From assembly GCF_000455325.1 (NCBI RefSeq), contig NZ_HG322953.1:715490-779489 (forward strand): a DNA stretch of 64,000 nt, written 5' to 3'. The DNA is from Mycolicibacterium septicum DSM 44393. GTDB lineage: Bacteria; Actinomycetota; Actinomycetes; Mycobacteriales; Mycobacteriaceae. Positions within the stretch are counted from its first letter, which is position 1. Every line of letters starts with the position of its first letter. The position numbers and the translations under genes are program-made. Positions 41,931 through 51,228 of this stretch are shown one piece after another. Under the pieces are notes generated by a model. That model was not told where the DNA came from. It ran no database searches and worked only from the letters and a program-made list of their open reading frames with translations.

Positions 41931-43548
41931 GGAGCCGCACCACGAACAGGGCGCCGCCGCCGGGAGCGTCGGTGACTTCGACCTCGCCCCCGTGCTGTGC
42001 GGTCACCAGGCGTACCAGGGCCAGCCCGATGCCCCTGCCGCCGGGTACATGGGCCTTGGACGTGACGCCGCGGGAGAAGATGGACTCCCGAAGATGTTCG
42101 GGTACACCGGGTCCCGAATCCGATACGGCCAGCAGCAGCCCGGCCGAGTCGTCGATGCGGACGGTCACCTGTGCCGCCGCCGAGCCGACCGACACGTCCA
42201 CAGCGTTGTCGATCAGGTTGCCCAGCAGCGTGATCACGTCGGTCGCCAGGGCCGGGTCGAGCGCGCTGAGGTGGCTGTCGCCGGTAAGGGCCAGGGCGAC
42301 CCCGCTCTCGGCGGCCAGCGATGTCTTGGCGATCAGCAGTGCCGCCACCGCGGGGTCGGAAACATGTTGGGTGACAGCCTCGTTGATCTCGGCGCGGCGC
42401 CGGGTCAGGGTGCCCACCAGATCGCGCACCGCATCGAACTCGCCCAGCTGGACCAGCCCGGAGATGGTGTGCAGCTGATTGGAGAACTCGTGGGTCTGGG
42501 CCCGCAGCGTATCGGTCACGCTGCGGTGTGAGGACAGTTGTGCCTGCAGTGCGGCGAGCTCGGTGCTGTCGCGCATGGTGGTCACCGTACCGATGCGCTG
42601 GCCCTGGCTGCGGGCCGCACGGCGGTTGAGCGCCAGCACCCGGGTGCGGGTGGTGATCACCACATCCGAATCGTCGGCGCGAGTTCCCCGGCCGGACAAC
42701 AGGAATGCCACCACGGCCGGCTCCAATCCGACCTCGTCGGCACGGCGGCCCACCGCATCCGCGCTGATACCCAGCAGATCGGATGCGCTGTCGTTGACCA
42801 CCGTGATGACTCCATCGTTGTTCACCGCCACCACGCCCTCACGGATGCTGTGCAGCAGCGCTTCCCGGTGATCGGCCAGGCTGGCGATCTCGGCGATGTC
42901 CAGGCCGCGGGTGTGACGGGTGATGCGCCGCGACAACAACCACGATGCGAGCATCCCGAGCGTCGCGCCCAGTCCCAGGTAGATCAGCAGCCGTTCGCCG
43001 GCCCCGCCCAACAACTCCCACACCGACGGGTAGCGCTCGCTGACCGAGACGATCGCGAGCACCGCTCCGTCGGCGGCCAGAATCGGCACCTGTCCCACCA
43101 GGCGATGCGTGCCGTCGACGTCGGTGTCGCCGGACCAGGCGCGGCCTTCGTCGGCCCGGGTGGTGCTGAGGTCGAGTCGTTGCCCGACACGGGCGGGATC
43201 TGACGACACCCGCACAACCCCGGCCGGATCGGTGATCTCGGCCAGCTCGGCGCCCGACAGTGCCACCGCGCGGTCGACCTCGGGGGCCAGGACCTGGGCG
43301 GCGAACGGGTCGTCGTACCGGTCCCGGACGATCGGCGTGGACGCCACGTTCTCGGCGACCGCGATCATCCGTTGCCCGCGCACATCGCGGAACTCACGGG
43401 TGGATTGCGTCACCGACACCGCGGCCACCGCGATCAGTACCACCGCGACCACCAGCAGCTGGAACACGAGGAAGCGACCGGCCAGGCTGCCGCCCCGCAG
43501 CGACCGAGCCCGCGCGGACGGTGATGAACGCCCGACCAGTGAACTCAA
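41923..43548 (-). CDS. CitA/DcuS-type sensor histidine kinase
   Basis: Sensor of 541 residues. Helix 1 (about 23-47), an extracellular Cache/PDC ligand domain (about 50-175), helix 2 (about 180-200), a cytoplasmic PAS domain (about 220-310), the SpoB-like dimerisation helix with phospho-His near 353 in QTHEFSNQLHTISG, and a HATPase domain with DNAVDVSVG, DSGPGVPEH and GRGIGLALV. CitA/DcuS sensors detect citrate, malate or succinate in the periplasm. The only start available is TTG 43548 (MSSLVGRSSPS), giving a correct N terminus before helix 1. Divergent from tctC. Confidence 0.9.
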   Translation of the reverse strand: MSSLVGRSSPSARARSLRGGSLAGRFLVFQLLVVAVVLIAVAAVSVTQSTREFRDVRGQRMIAVAENVASTPIVRDRYDDPFAAQVLAPEVDRAVALSGAELAEITDPAGVVRVSSDPARVGQRLDLSTTRADEGRAWSGDTDVDGTHRLVGQVPILAADGAVLAIVSVSERYPSVWELLGGAGERLLIYLGLGATLGMLASWLLSRRITRHTRGLDIAEIASLADHREALLHSIREGVVAVNNDGVITVVNDSASDLLGISADAVGRRADEVGLEPAVVAFLLSGRGTRADDSDVVITTRTRVLALNRRAARSQGQRIGTVTTMRDSTELAALQAQLSSHRSVTDTLRAQTHEFSNQLHTISGLVQLGEFDAVRDLVGTLTRRRAEINEAVTQHVSDPAVAALLIAKTSLAAESGVALALTGDSHLSALDPALATDVITLLGNLIDNAVDVSVGSAAAQVTVRIDDSAGLLLAVSDSGPGVPEHLRESIFSRGVTSKAHVPGGRGIGLALVRLVTAQHGGEVEVTDAPGGGALFVVRLHA

Positions 43549-43577
43549 CGAACAAAACTTCCTTTGCGTCCGAATGG

Positions 43578-43591
43578 GTGACCTACGTCAC
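43578..43591. promoter_or_regulatory. Inverted repeat between sensor kinase and tctC
   Basis: GTGAC-CTAC-GTCAC lies in the 67-base divergent gap, about 25 bases before the tctC start. It is the only clear dyad there and is a candidate operator for the CitB-type regulator encoded next door. Confidence 0.4.
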
Positions 43592-43615
43592 GTCGTGGGT
43601 CCAGTATTGCTGAAC

Positions 43616-44599
43616 ATGAGGTTTCGACGTCTAGGTGCCGCGCTGATGGTGGCCGTGGTCGCACTGATGCTGGTGACGGCGTGCGGTGTCACCCGCGGCG
43701 ATCAATCCCGCGGCCTGCACCGACTGCGCATGATGGTGCCCAACAGTCCGGGTGGTGGCTACGACCTGACGGCGCGCACCGCGGTGAAGATCATGGAAGA
43801 CAACGACATCACCGGGCGCATCGAGGTATTCAACGTCATCGGGGCCGGCGGCACTGTCGCGATGGCCCGGCTGATGAACGAAAAGGGCAACGACGACCTC
43901 ATGATGATGATGGGGCTCGGCGTGGTGGGAGCGGTGTACACCAACGGCTCCTCGGCGCGCGCCTCGGACGCCACCGCACTGGCCAAGATGGTCGAGGAGC
44001 AGGAAGGCATTCTGGTGCCGGGGGATTCGCCGTTCCGCACCATCGGCGATCTGGTCGCGGCGTGGAAGGCCGATCCGGCCAAGGTCACGATCGGTGGCGG
44101 ATCGTCACCGGGCGGACCGGATCACCTGTTCCCGATGGAAACCGCACGCGCGGTCGGAGTCGACCCGCGCAAGGTCAACTACATCACCTACGACGGCGGC
44201 GGTGACCTGCTGACGGCTCTGCTCGGCAAGAAGATCGCGGCGGGCACCACCGGACTCGGCGAATTCGTCGACCAGATCGAGGCCGGCCAGGTCCGGGTAC
44301 TTGCGGTGTCGGGGGCCAAGCGCGTGGACGGGATCGATGCGCCCACCCTGACCGAGGCCGGTATCGACCTCACGTTCACCAACTGGCGCGGAATACTCGC
44401 GCCGCCAGGAATTTCCGGTGAGGCCAGGGATGCGATGGTGCGCGCCCTGACCGATCTGCACGGCACCCAGCAGTGGCGCGACGCGCTGGTGAAGAACGGC
44501 TGGAGTGACGCGTTCAGCACCGGCGCGGACTTCGAACAGTTCCTGCGGGATCAGGACAAGCGCGTCTCGACGACGCTGAGCGAATTGGGGTTGTTGTGA
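43616..44599 (+). CDS. tctC: Tripartite tricarboxylate transporter substrate-binding lipoprotein TctC
   Basis: Bug/TctC-family solute receptor of 327 residues. The signal sequence MRFRRLGAALMVAVVALML leads to the lipobox LVTAC with Cys 23, so it is membrane-tethered, as required in a Gram-positive type envelope. MVPNSPGGGYDLTAR near 39-53 and NVIGAGGTVAMA near 73-84 are the family signatures that clamp a carboxylate. ATG 43616; the longer open frame upstream overlaps the divergent kinase gene and is rejected. Coupled to tctB by a GTGA overlap. Confidence 0.9.
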   Translation: MRFRRLGAALMVAVVALMLVTACGVTRGDQSRGLHRLRMMVPNSPGGGYDLTARTAVKIMEDNDITGRIEVFNVIGAGGTVAMARLMNEKGNDDLMMMMGLGVVGAVYTNGSSARASDATALAKMVEEQEGILVPGDSPFRTIGDLVAAWKADPAKVTIGGGSSPGGPDHLFPMETARAVGVDPRKVNYITYDGGGDLLTALLGKKIAAGTTGLGEFVDQIEAGQVRVLAVSGAKRVDGIDAPTLTEAGIDLTFTNWRGILAPPGISGEARDAMVRALTDLHGTQQWRDALVKNGWSDAFSTGADFEQFLRDQDKRVSTTLSELGLL

Positions 44600-45081
44600 A
44601 GGTCGACAAGGCCCAGTATCTGGTCTGTGCGGTCCTGGTGGCCGTCGGCGGGTTCCTGATCTATGACGCGCTCACCTTGACCGGCGGGTTCGCCAAGGTC
44701 GACCCCGTTGGGCCGCGGGCATTTCCGCTGGGAATCGGGATCGTCCTGATCGTGCTCGCGATGATCCTGGCGATCGCGATACCACGCGGATCGGTCGGCG
44801 AGGCGGACGCCGGTGAGGACGTCGACCCGAACATGCCGGGGGACCGGCGCACGGTGGGACTGTTGGTCGGACTGTTCGTATTGGTGATCGTCCTGGTCAA
44901 GCCGTTGGGGTGGGCCATCACCGGTGCGCTGTTGTTCGCCGGGGCGGCAACGATTCTCGGCAATCGCCACTACATCCGGAACCTCGCGATCGGCACGGTG
45001 CTGTCGGTGGGGAGCTTCTACGCGTTCTACTCCGGGCTCGGAATCCCGCTGCCCGCAGGCATTCTGGACGGGATTCTGTAA
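44596..45081 (+). CDS. tctB: Tripartite tricarboxylate transporter small membrane subunit TctB
   Basis: Protein of 161 residues with four transmembrane helices (about 7-26, 44-64, 93-110 and 128-148), the DUF1468/TctB layout. VGPRAFPLGIGIVLIVLA near 37-54 is the conserved first-helix-pair motif. It is the small permease subunit of the sodium-coupled citrate/tricarboxylate importer. GTG start overlapping tctC; the tctA start codon follows its stop directly. Confidence 0.85.
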   Translation: MKVDKAQYLVCAVLVAVGGFLIYDALTLTGGFAKVDPVGPRAFPLGIGIVLIVLAMILAIAIPRGSVGEADAGEDVDPNMPGDRRTVGLLVGLFVLVIVLVKPLGWAITGALLFAGAATILGNRHYIRNLAIGTVLSVGSFYAFYSGLGIPLPAGILDGIL

Positions 45082-46623
45082 ATGGGTAACTTTGAATGGT
45101 TGCTTCAGGGGTTCGCCGAGGCCGCGACCCCGATGAACCTGATGTACGCCGTGATCGGCGTGCTGCTGGGCACCGCGGTCGGTGTGCTGCCGGGCATCGG
45201 CCCGGCCATGACGGTGGCCCTGCTGCTGCCGGTGACCTACAACGTCAGCCCCAGCGCCGCCTTCATCATGTTCGCCGGGATCTTCTACGGCGGGATGTAC
45301 GGCGGGTCGACCACCTCGATCCTGCTGAACACCCCGGGTGAATCCTCGTCGGTGATCACCGCGATCGAGGGCAACAAGATGGCCAAGGCCGGCCGGGCTG
45401 CGCAGGCGCTGGCCACCGCCGCGATCGGCTCCTTCGTGGCGGGCGCGATCGGCACCGCGCTACTGGCCGCCTTCGCGCCGCCGATCTCGCGGTTCGCGGT
45501 GACCCTCGGTGCGCCGTCCTACCTGGCCATCATGCTGTTCGCCCTGGTCGCGGTCACCGCCGTACTCGGCTCCTCCAAGCTGCGCGGTGCGATCTCGCTG
45601 TTCCTCGGGCTGGCGATCGGCGTGGTCGGCATCGACTTCCTCACCGGCCAGCCGCGCGCCACCTTCGGCCTGCCCCAGTTGTCCGACGGCATCGACATTG
45701 TGGTGATCGCCGTGGCGATCTTCGCGCTCGGCGAGGCGCTGTGGGTGGCGGCGCATCTGCGCCGCAGGCCCGCCGACGTGATTCCGGTGGGGCGACCATG
45801 GATGAGCCGCGAGGATTTCGGCCGGTCGTGGAAACCGTGGCTGCGTGGCACCGCGTACGGGTTCCCGTTCGGCGCACTGCCCGCCGGTGGCGCCGAGTTG
45901 CCGACGTTCCTGTCGTACATCACGGAGAAGCGGCTCTCCAAGCACCCCGAGGAGTTCGGCAAGGGCGCCATCGAGGGTGTGGCCGGACCCGAGGCGGCCA
46001 ACAACGCCTCGGCGGCTGGCACCCTGGTGCCGATGCTGTCGCTCGGGTTGCCTACCAACGCCACGGCCGCGGTGATGCTGACGGCGTTCGTGTCCTATGG
46101 GATTCAGCCCGGGCCAACGCTTTTCGAGAAGGAACCGCTGCTGATCTGGACCTTGATCGCCAGCCTGTTCATCGGCAACTTCCTGCTGCTGGTGCTCAAC
46201 CTGCCGCTGGCGCCGCTGTGGGCCAAGCTGCTCCGCACGCCGCGGCCGTACCTGTACGCGGGCATCCTGTTCTTCGCCACGCTGGGGGCGTTCGCGGTCA
46301 ACGTGCAACCCCTGGATCTGGTCCTGCTGCTCGTGTTCGGGCTGCTCGGTTTGATGATGCGCCGATTCGGATTGCCGGTGCTGCCGTTGATCATCGGGGT
46401 GATCCTGGGCCCACGCATCGAGCGGCAACTGCGTCAGAGCCTGCAGCTCGGCGGGGGTGACTGGACCAGCCTGTTCACCGAGCCCGTCGCGATCGTCACC
46501 TATGTGCTGATGGCCATCCTGTTGTTGATGCCATTGGTGCTCAAGATGATGCACCGCAGTGAGGAGACGCTGTTGATCGTCGAGGATGACGCGGATCAGC
46601 AGGAGAAGGCGACCCAGGCATGA
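45082..46623 (+). CDS. tctA: Tripartite tricarboxylate transporter large permease TctA
   Basis: Polytopic permease of 513 residues with about twelve helices. The two TctA signatures are present: GVLPGIGPAMTVALLLPVTY near 35-54 and GIFYGGMYGGSTTSILLNTPGE near 68-89, with the mirrored motif GPEAANNASAAGTLVPMLSLG near 302-322. The C terminus is acidic (EETLLIVEDDADQQE). Cognate to TctC and TctB upstream. Substrate class (citrate or related carboxylates) is inferred from the family and from the CitA/CitB-type regulators. Confidence 0.9.
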   Translation: MGNFEWLLQGFAEAATPMNLMYAVIGVLLGTAVGVLPGIGPAMTVALLLPVTYNVSPSAAFIMFAGIFYGGMYGGSTTSILLNTPGESSSVITAIEGNKMAKAGRAAQALATAAIGSFVAGAIGTALLAAFAPPISRFAVTLGAPSYLAIMLFALVAVTAVLGSSKLRGAISLFLGLAIGVVGIDFLTGQPRATFGLPQLSDGIDIVVIAVAIFALGEALWVAAHLRRRPADVIPVGRPWMSREDFGRSWKPWLRGTAYGFPFGALPAGGAELPTFLSYITEKRLSKHPEEFGKGAIEGVAGPEAANNASAAGTLVPMLSLGLPTNATAAVMLTAFVSYGIQPGPTLFEKEPLLIWTLIASLFIGNFLLLVLNLPLAPLWAKLLRTPRPYLYAGILFFATLGAFAVNVQPLDLVLLLVFGLLGLMMRRFGLPVLPLIIGVILGPRIERQLRQSLQLGGGDWTSLFTEPVAIVTYVLMAILLLMPLVLKMMHRSEETLLIVEDDADQQEKATQA

Positions 46624-46654
46624 CAACCGGCGAGCGTTTGCGAGAGGGGAACTC

Positions 46655-47047
46655 ATGATCGTGGTCGGCTACACCGCGGATGCCTTCGGCATCGCCGCGG
46701 TCGAGCACGCCATCGCCGAGGCCGCCCTGCGGGGCACCCGCCTTCTGGTGATCAACGCGACCTCGGGCGAGGCCTACGTGGACTCCCGGTTCGCCCGCTC
46801 CGGTCAGGTCCACGATGTCGAGGAACGGCTACGGGAGAGCGGCGTGCCGTTCGAGTTGCGCCAGCCGGTGGGGGTCGATGCGGCCACCGAACTTCTCGAT
46901 GCGATGGACGCCGCCGATGCGGAGTTGCTGGTGATCGGTATCCGGCACCGCAGCCCGGTGGGCAAGCTGTTGCTGGGCAGCGTGTCGCAACAACTGCTGC
47001 TGGAATGCCCCAAACCGGTTCTTGCGGTCAAACCCGAGCACCACTAA
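46655..47047 (+). CDS. Universal stress protein, fourth gene of the tct operon
   Basis: UspA-fold protein of 130 residues. ATG 46655 has GAGAGGGGA upstream. It starts MIVVGYTADAFGIAAVEHAI. The ATP-binding loop is seen as LLVIGIRHRSPVGKLLLGSVSQQLLLECPKPVLAV (G-x2-G-x9-G-[ST] type). It is 31 bases behind tctA on the same strand, so likely co-transcribed. A USP attached to a transporter suggests ATP-dependent modulation of uptake, but this is inference. Confidence 0.85.
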   Translation: MIVVGYTADAFGIAAVEHAIAEAALRGTRLLVINATSGEAYVDSRFARSGQVHDVEERLRESGVPFELRQPVGVDAATELLDAMDAADAELLVIGIRHRSPVGKLLLGSVSQQLLLECPKPVLAVKPEHH

Positions 47048-47116
47048 TACTCTCTGAACTGGGACTTTTCTCCTCACACGGGCCATCTTCGCGCGGTGAG
47101 GATCAGTTTTCGTGGC

Positions 47117-47134
47117 GATAACGTCGCTGGAAAG
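47117..47134 (+). promoter_or_regulatory. Possible GlnR-like site upstream of the nitrate reductase gene
   Basis: GATAAC-GTCGCT-GGAAAG lies 33 bases before the ATG and partly fits the actinobacterial GlnR box (AC-n9-AC with a GAAAC half). The second half deviates (AAAG rather than AAAC). Nitrate assimilation genes are GlnR targets in mycobacteria, which is why it is listed. Confidence 0.3.
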
Positions 47135-47166
47135 ATCCGACAACACCCTCACCGCACGATGGGGGC

Positions 47167-50100
47167 ATGGCGGACGGCGCGGCCCCGGGTTCGGTCCCGG
47201 ACAAGACACACCGGACTGCGTGTTCGTACTGTGGCGTCGGCTGCGGTATAGAGGTCACTACCAGGGTCGACGACGGCCGCACGGTGATCGCCCGGGTGAG
47301 CGGCGACAAGCTTCACCCCACGAATTTCGGCCGGCTGTGCACCAAGGGGGCGATGCACGCCGAGATGATGGCCGCCGACGACGACCGGCTCACGTCCGCT
47401 TTGCTGCGGCCCACGCGTTCCGATGAACTGCTGCCGACGCCGGTGGACGACGCGGTAGCCGAGGCGGGGCGCCGGCTGCGGGCCATCGTCGACGAGCACG
47501 GCCCCGACGCCGTCGCCCTGTATGTGTCCGGCCAGATGACGCTGGAGGCGCAGTACCTGGCCACCAAACTTGCCAAGGGTTTCCTGCGTACCGTGCACAT
47601 CGAATCGAATTCCCGGTTGTGCATGGCGAGTGCGGGCACGGGTTTCAAACACTCGCTGGGCTCCGACGGGCCGCCGGGGTCCTACACCGATTTCGACCGG
47701 GCCGACCTGTTCTTCGTCACCGGTGCCAACATGGCCGACTGTCATCCGATCCTGTTCCTGCGCATGGCCGATCGGCTCAAGGCCGGCGCCAAGCTGATCG
47801 TGGTGGACCCGCGCCGCAACGCGACCGCCGAACGTGCCGACCTGTTCCTGCAGATCAACCCGGGAACCGATCTGGCCCTGCTCAACGGTCTGCTGTACCT
47901 GTTGGTGGAGAGCGGTGACATCGACCATGAGTTCATCGCCGAGCACACCGCGGGCTGGGAGACGATGCCGGAGTTCCTGGCCGACTACCCACCGGACCGC
48001 GTCGCCGACATCACCGGAATCCCCGAGTCCGACATCCGCACCGCCGCAGCGATGATCGCCGAGGCCGGGGAGTGGATGAGTTGCTGGACCATGGGGCTCA
48101 ACCAGAGCACGCACGGCACCTGGAACACCAACGCGATCTGTAATCTGCACCTGGCCACCGGCGCCATCTGCCGCCCGGGCAGCGGGCCGATGTCGTTGAC
48201 CGGTCAGCCCAACGCCATGGGCGGCCGAGAGATGGGGTACATGGGGCCGGGTCTGCCCGGCCAGCGGGCGGTGTTCGCAGCCGATGACCGGGCGTTCGTC
48301 GAAACCCGGTGGGGGCTTGCGCCGGGCACCATCCGCTCCGAGGTCGGTCCCGGCACCATCGGCATGTTCGAGCAGATGGAGCAGGGCTTGATCAAGGCCT
48401 GCTGGATCATCTGCACGAATCCCGTTGCCAGCGTGGCCAACCGCAAGACGGTGATCAACGGTCTGGAGGCCGCCGAGCTGGTCGTCGTCCAGGATGCCTA
48501 CCGGTCCACGGCCACCAATCACTACGCGGACATCCTGCTGCCCGCCGCGTTGTGGGCGGAATCCGAAGGCGTCATGGTCAATTCGGAACGAAACCTGACC
48601 CTGCTGTCCCCGTCGCTCGCGCCGCTGGGACAGGCCCGGCCGGACTGGCAGCTGATCTGCGAGGTGGCCGCGCAGCTGGGATTCGCCGAACACTTCGATT
48701 ACCAGTCCGCAGAAGAGGTCTTCGCCGAGATCCGCGGGTTCGCCAACCCGAAGACCGGATATGACCTGCGCGGCGCCGATTACGAGAGGCTGCGCCAGAG
48801 CCCCCTGCAGTGGCCGGTTCCACCGGTCGACGGCCCCGGTGGGGAGGACGACCGGCACCCGATCCGCTACCTCAACGACGGCATCAGCCAGGAGCTGTTC
48901 GTCGACGCCGACGGCCACCGGCCGCGGCTGGCCTTCGCGACGCCGTCGCGGCGGGCCGTTTTCCACGCCCGGCCGCACATGGATGCCGCGGAACTGCCCG
49001 ATGACGATTATCCGATGGTGCTCAACACCGGTCGGCTGCAACATCAATGGCACACCATGACCAAGACCGGCAAGGTGGACAAGCTCAACAAGCTCAACCC
49101 CGCGCCCTTCGTCGAAATCCACCCGCTGGACGCTCTGGACCTCGACATCGTGGAGGGGCAACCGGTCGAGTTGACGTCCCGGCGGGGGCGCGCGGTGCTC
49201 CCCGCGGTGCTGTCGGACCGGGTGCGGCCCGGCAACTGCTTTGCGCCGTTTCACTGGAACGACGAACACGGTGAGTACCTGACCGTGAACGCCGTGACCA
49301 ACGACGCCGTCGACCCGGACTCGTTGCAGCCCGAGTTCAAGGTGTGCGCGGTCAGCCTGCGTCCGGTCCGGTCGGTCGACGGCACGCCTGCGCTGCATCC
49401 GCTGGCCGCGGAAATGGGATTGAGTGCCGCGCACAAGCCGGCCCTGAGCCAGGACGAAAAGATCTATCTGGCCGGATTTTTCACCGGTCTTCCGGAAGAT
49501 CCCGCGGGAGTGCCGGTACTTCCGGACGTGGCACCGATCAGCAACAAGGTGCGGCTGTGGGTGGACGGGGTGCTGGCCGGACGCTACTCGCGGGCCGGCG
49601 ACCGTGCGCCGAGCGCGCTTTCGGTGCCAGGCGGGCCGCTGGTGTTGTGGGCTTCACAGACCGGTACCGCCGAGGAGTTCGCGGCCGGGCTGGCGGGCCG
49701 CATCGACGGTGCGTCGTTGGTCAACATGGATGAGCTCGCACTGGCCGACCTGGCCGCCGCACGCGACATTCTGGTGGTCACAAGCACATTCGGCGATGGT
49801 GGCCCACCGGACAACGGCGCCGACTTCTGGAGCCGGCTGCAGGCCCCGGACGCCCCGCAGTTGCACGGGGTTCGCTATGCGGTTCTCGGGATCGGTGACA
49901 AGTCCTACGACAACTTCTGCGGACATGCCAAATCCCTGGACCAGCGGCTGGCCGATCTGGGCGCCACCAAGCTGCTCGAGCGCGCCGACTGCGAGGCCTA
50001 CGACGACGAGCCGTTGCGGCGCTGGGCCGATTCGGTCACCACGGCGCTCACCGGGGCCACGCCCGTCCCAGCGATCGCCGGCGGCGGCGCCCGCACGGTC

Positions 50101-51228
50101 ATCCCCACCGAACCTGACGAATTCACCAGGGCCAAGCCGATTCTGGCCGTGCTGGCGCGCAACGAGCTGCTGACGACGGCGAGCGCGGCCAAGGAGGTTC
50201 GCCAGTTCGGCTTCGACATCTCCGAGTACGACGTGAGCTATTCGGTCGGTGACTCACTGGGCGTCTATGCCAGCAACGATCCGGCCGTGGTCGACTCCTG
50301 GCTTGCGGCCACCGCGCTCAACCCGGACTCGGTGATCGAGGTCGACGGCGTCGAGCAGTCGCTGCGCGACGCCCTCATCTCTTCCTATGACATCTGCCGC
50401 GTGACGCCGGACCTGCTGCGGTTCGTCGCGGACTCCTGCGCCGACAAGTCCGCGGCCAAGATCTTGCGCAATTCGGGCGAGCGGCGCAGCAATTGGCTGC
50501 GCAACCGCAACGGTCTCGACGTCGTGAGCGAGTTCGCGGTGCGCGCCGAACCCGAACAGTGGCAAGAGGTCCTGGTCCGATTGACCCCGCGCAACTACTC
50601 GATCTCGTCGAGCTCGTTGGTCAGTCCGCACGAGGTCCAGCTGACGGTGTCGGTGGTGCGTTACCGCGGGGCCGGCGGCTCGGCCAGGGGCGGGGTGTGT
50701 TCCACCTTCATGGCGGACCGGGCGGCTGCGGCGCCGGTGTTTCTGCAACGCTCACCGCATTTCCGGCCGCCCGAGGATGCGGGCACACCGATGATCATGG
50801 TCGGCCCGGGCACCGGCGTGGCGCCCTTCCGGGGATTCCTTCAGGAGCGACGGGCGCTGGGGCACGGCGGCCGCAACTGGTTGTTCTTCGGGGACCAGCA
50901 CCGCAACGAGAACTTCTACTATCGCGACGACCTGGAGGACATGGTCTCCGACGGCTTCCTGAGCCGGCTGGACCTCGCGTTCTCCCGGGATCAGGCCGAC
51001 CGGGTGTACGTGCAGCACAAGATGCTCGACCGCGGTGCCGAGGTGTGGCGCTGGCTGGACGACGGCGCCCACTTCTACGTCTGCGGTGACGCCTCCCGGA
51101 TGGCCAAGGACGTGGACACGACGCTGACCACGATCCTGCGCACCCACGGCGGGATGTCCGAGGACGCCGCCCGCGACTACAAGCGGGAACTGGTCGCCCA
51201 GAAGCGGTACGTGCGCGACGTCTACTGA
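47167..51228 (+). CDS. Assimilatory nitrate reductase fused to CysJ-like NADPH flavoprotein
   Basis: One polypeptide of 1353 residues. Residues 19-58 hold a [4Fe-4S] motif (Cys 19, 22, 26, 58). Bis-MGD molybdopterin oxidoreductase domains extend to about 700, with a MNSERNL-type region (MVNSERNLTL) and the dinucleotide-binding part around NTGRLQHQWHTMTKTGK. A flavodoxin domain (LWASQTGTAEEFAAGL, about 825-960) follows, then a CysJ-like FAD/NADPH module: RNYSISSS near 1142, GGVCSTFMAD, GPGTGVAPFRGFLQER near 1213, YVCGDASRMAKDV near 1303 and terminal aromatic Tyr. Electrons would pass NADPH-FAD-FMN-FeS-Mo to nitrate. It resembles the M. smegmatis NasN-type enzyme. Its 3' end overlaps the convergent regulator by 7 bases. 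Confidence 0.85.
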   Translation: MADGAAPGSVPDKTHRTACSYCGVGCGIEVTTRVDDGRTVIARVSGDKLHPTNFGRLCTKGAMHAEMMAADDDRLTSALLRPTRSDELLPTPVDDAVAEAGRRLRAIVDEHGPDAVALYVSGQMTLEAQYLATKLAKGFLRTVHIESNSRLCMASAGTGFKHSLGSDGPPGSYTDFDRADLFFVTGANMADCHPILFLRMADRLKAGAKLIVVDPRRNATAERADLFLQINPGTDLALLNGLLYLLVESGDIDHEFIAEHTAGWETMPEFLADYPPDRVADITGIPESDIRTAAAMIAEAGEWMSCWTMGLNQSTHGTWNTNAICNLHLATGAICRPGSGPMSLTGQPNAMGGREMGYMGPGLPGQRAVFAADDRAFVETRWGLAPGTIRSEVGPGTIGMFEQMEQGLIKACWIICTNPVASVANRKTVINGLEAAELVVVQDAYRSTATNHYADILLPAALWAESEGVMVNSERNLTLLSPSLAPLGQARPDWQLICEVAAQLGFAEHFDYQSAEEVFAEIRGFANPKTGYDLRGADYERLRQSPLQWPVPPVDGPGGEDDRHPIRYLNDGISQELFVDADGHRPRLAFATPSRRAVFHARPHMDAAELPDDDYPMVLNTGRLQHQWHTMTKTGKVDKLNKLNPAPFVEIHPLDALDLDIVEGQPVELTSRRGRAVLPAVLSDRVRPGNCFAPFHWNDEHGEYLTVNAVTNDAVDPDSLQPEFKVCAVSLRPVRSVDGTPALHPLAAEMGLSAAHKPALSQDEKIYLAGFFTGLPEDPAGVPVLPDVAPISNKVRLWVDGVLAGRYSRAGDRAPSALSVPGGPLVLWASQTGTAEEFAAGLAGRIDGASLVNMDELALADLAAARDILVVTSTFGDGGPPDNGADFWSRLQAPDAPQLHGVRYAVLGIGDKSYDNFCGHAKSLDQRLADLGATKLLERADCEAYDDEPLRRWADSVTTALTGATPVPAIAGGGARTVIPTEPDEFTRAKPILAVLARNELLTTASAAKEVRQFGFDISEYDVSYSVGDSLGVYASNDPAVVDSWLAATALNPDSVIEVDGVEQSLRDALISSYDICRVTPDLLRFVADSCADKSAAKILRNSGERRSNWLRNRNGLDVVSEFAVRAEPEQWQEVLVRLTPRNYSISSSSLVSPHEVQLTVSVVRYRGAGGSARGGVCSTFMADRAAAAPVFLQRSPHFRPPEDAGTPMIMVGPGTGVAPFRGFLQERRALGHGGRNWLFFGDQHRNENFYYRDDLEDMVSDGFLSRLDLAFSRDQADRVYVQHKMLDRGAEVWRWLDDGAHFYVCGDASRMAKDVDTTLTTILRTHGGMSEDAARDYKRELVAQKRYVRDVY

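Noticed and set aside
43109..43615. Longer tctC start
   Set aside because: The extension is antisense to the sensor kinase. The ATG at 43616 gives a proper lipoprotein signal.
47149..49434. 761-codon minus-strand frame within the nitrate reductase gene
   Set aside because: Shadow of a strongly biased coding sequence; no domain, and the plus-strand protein is unambiguous.
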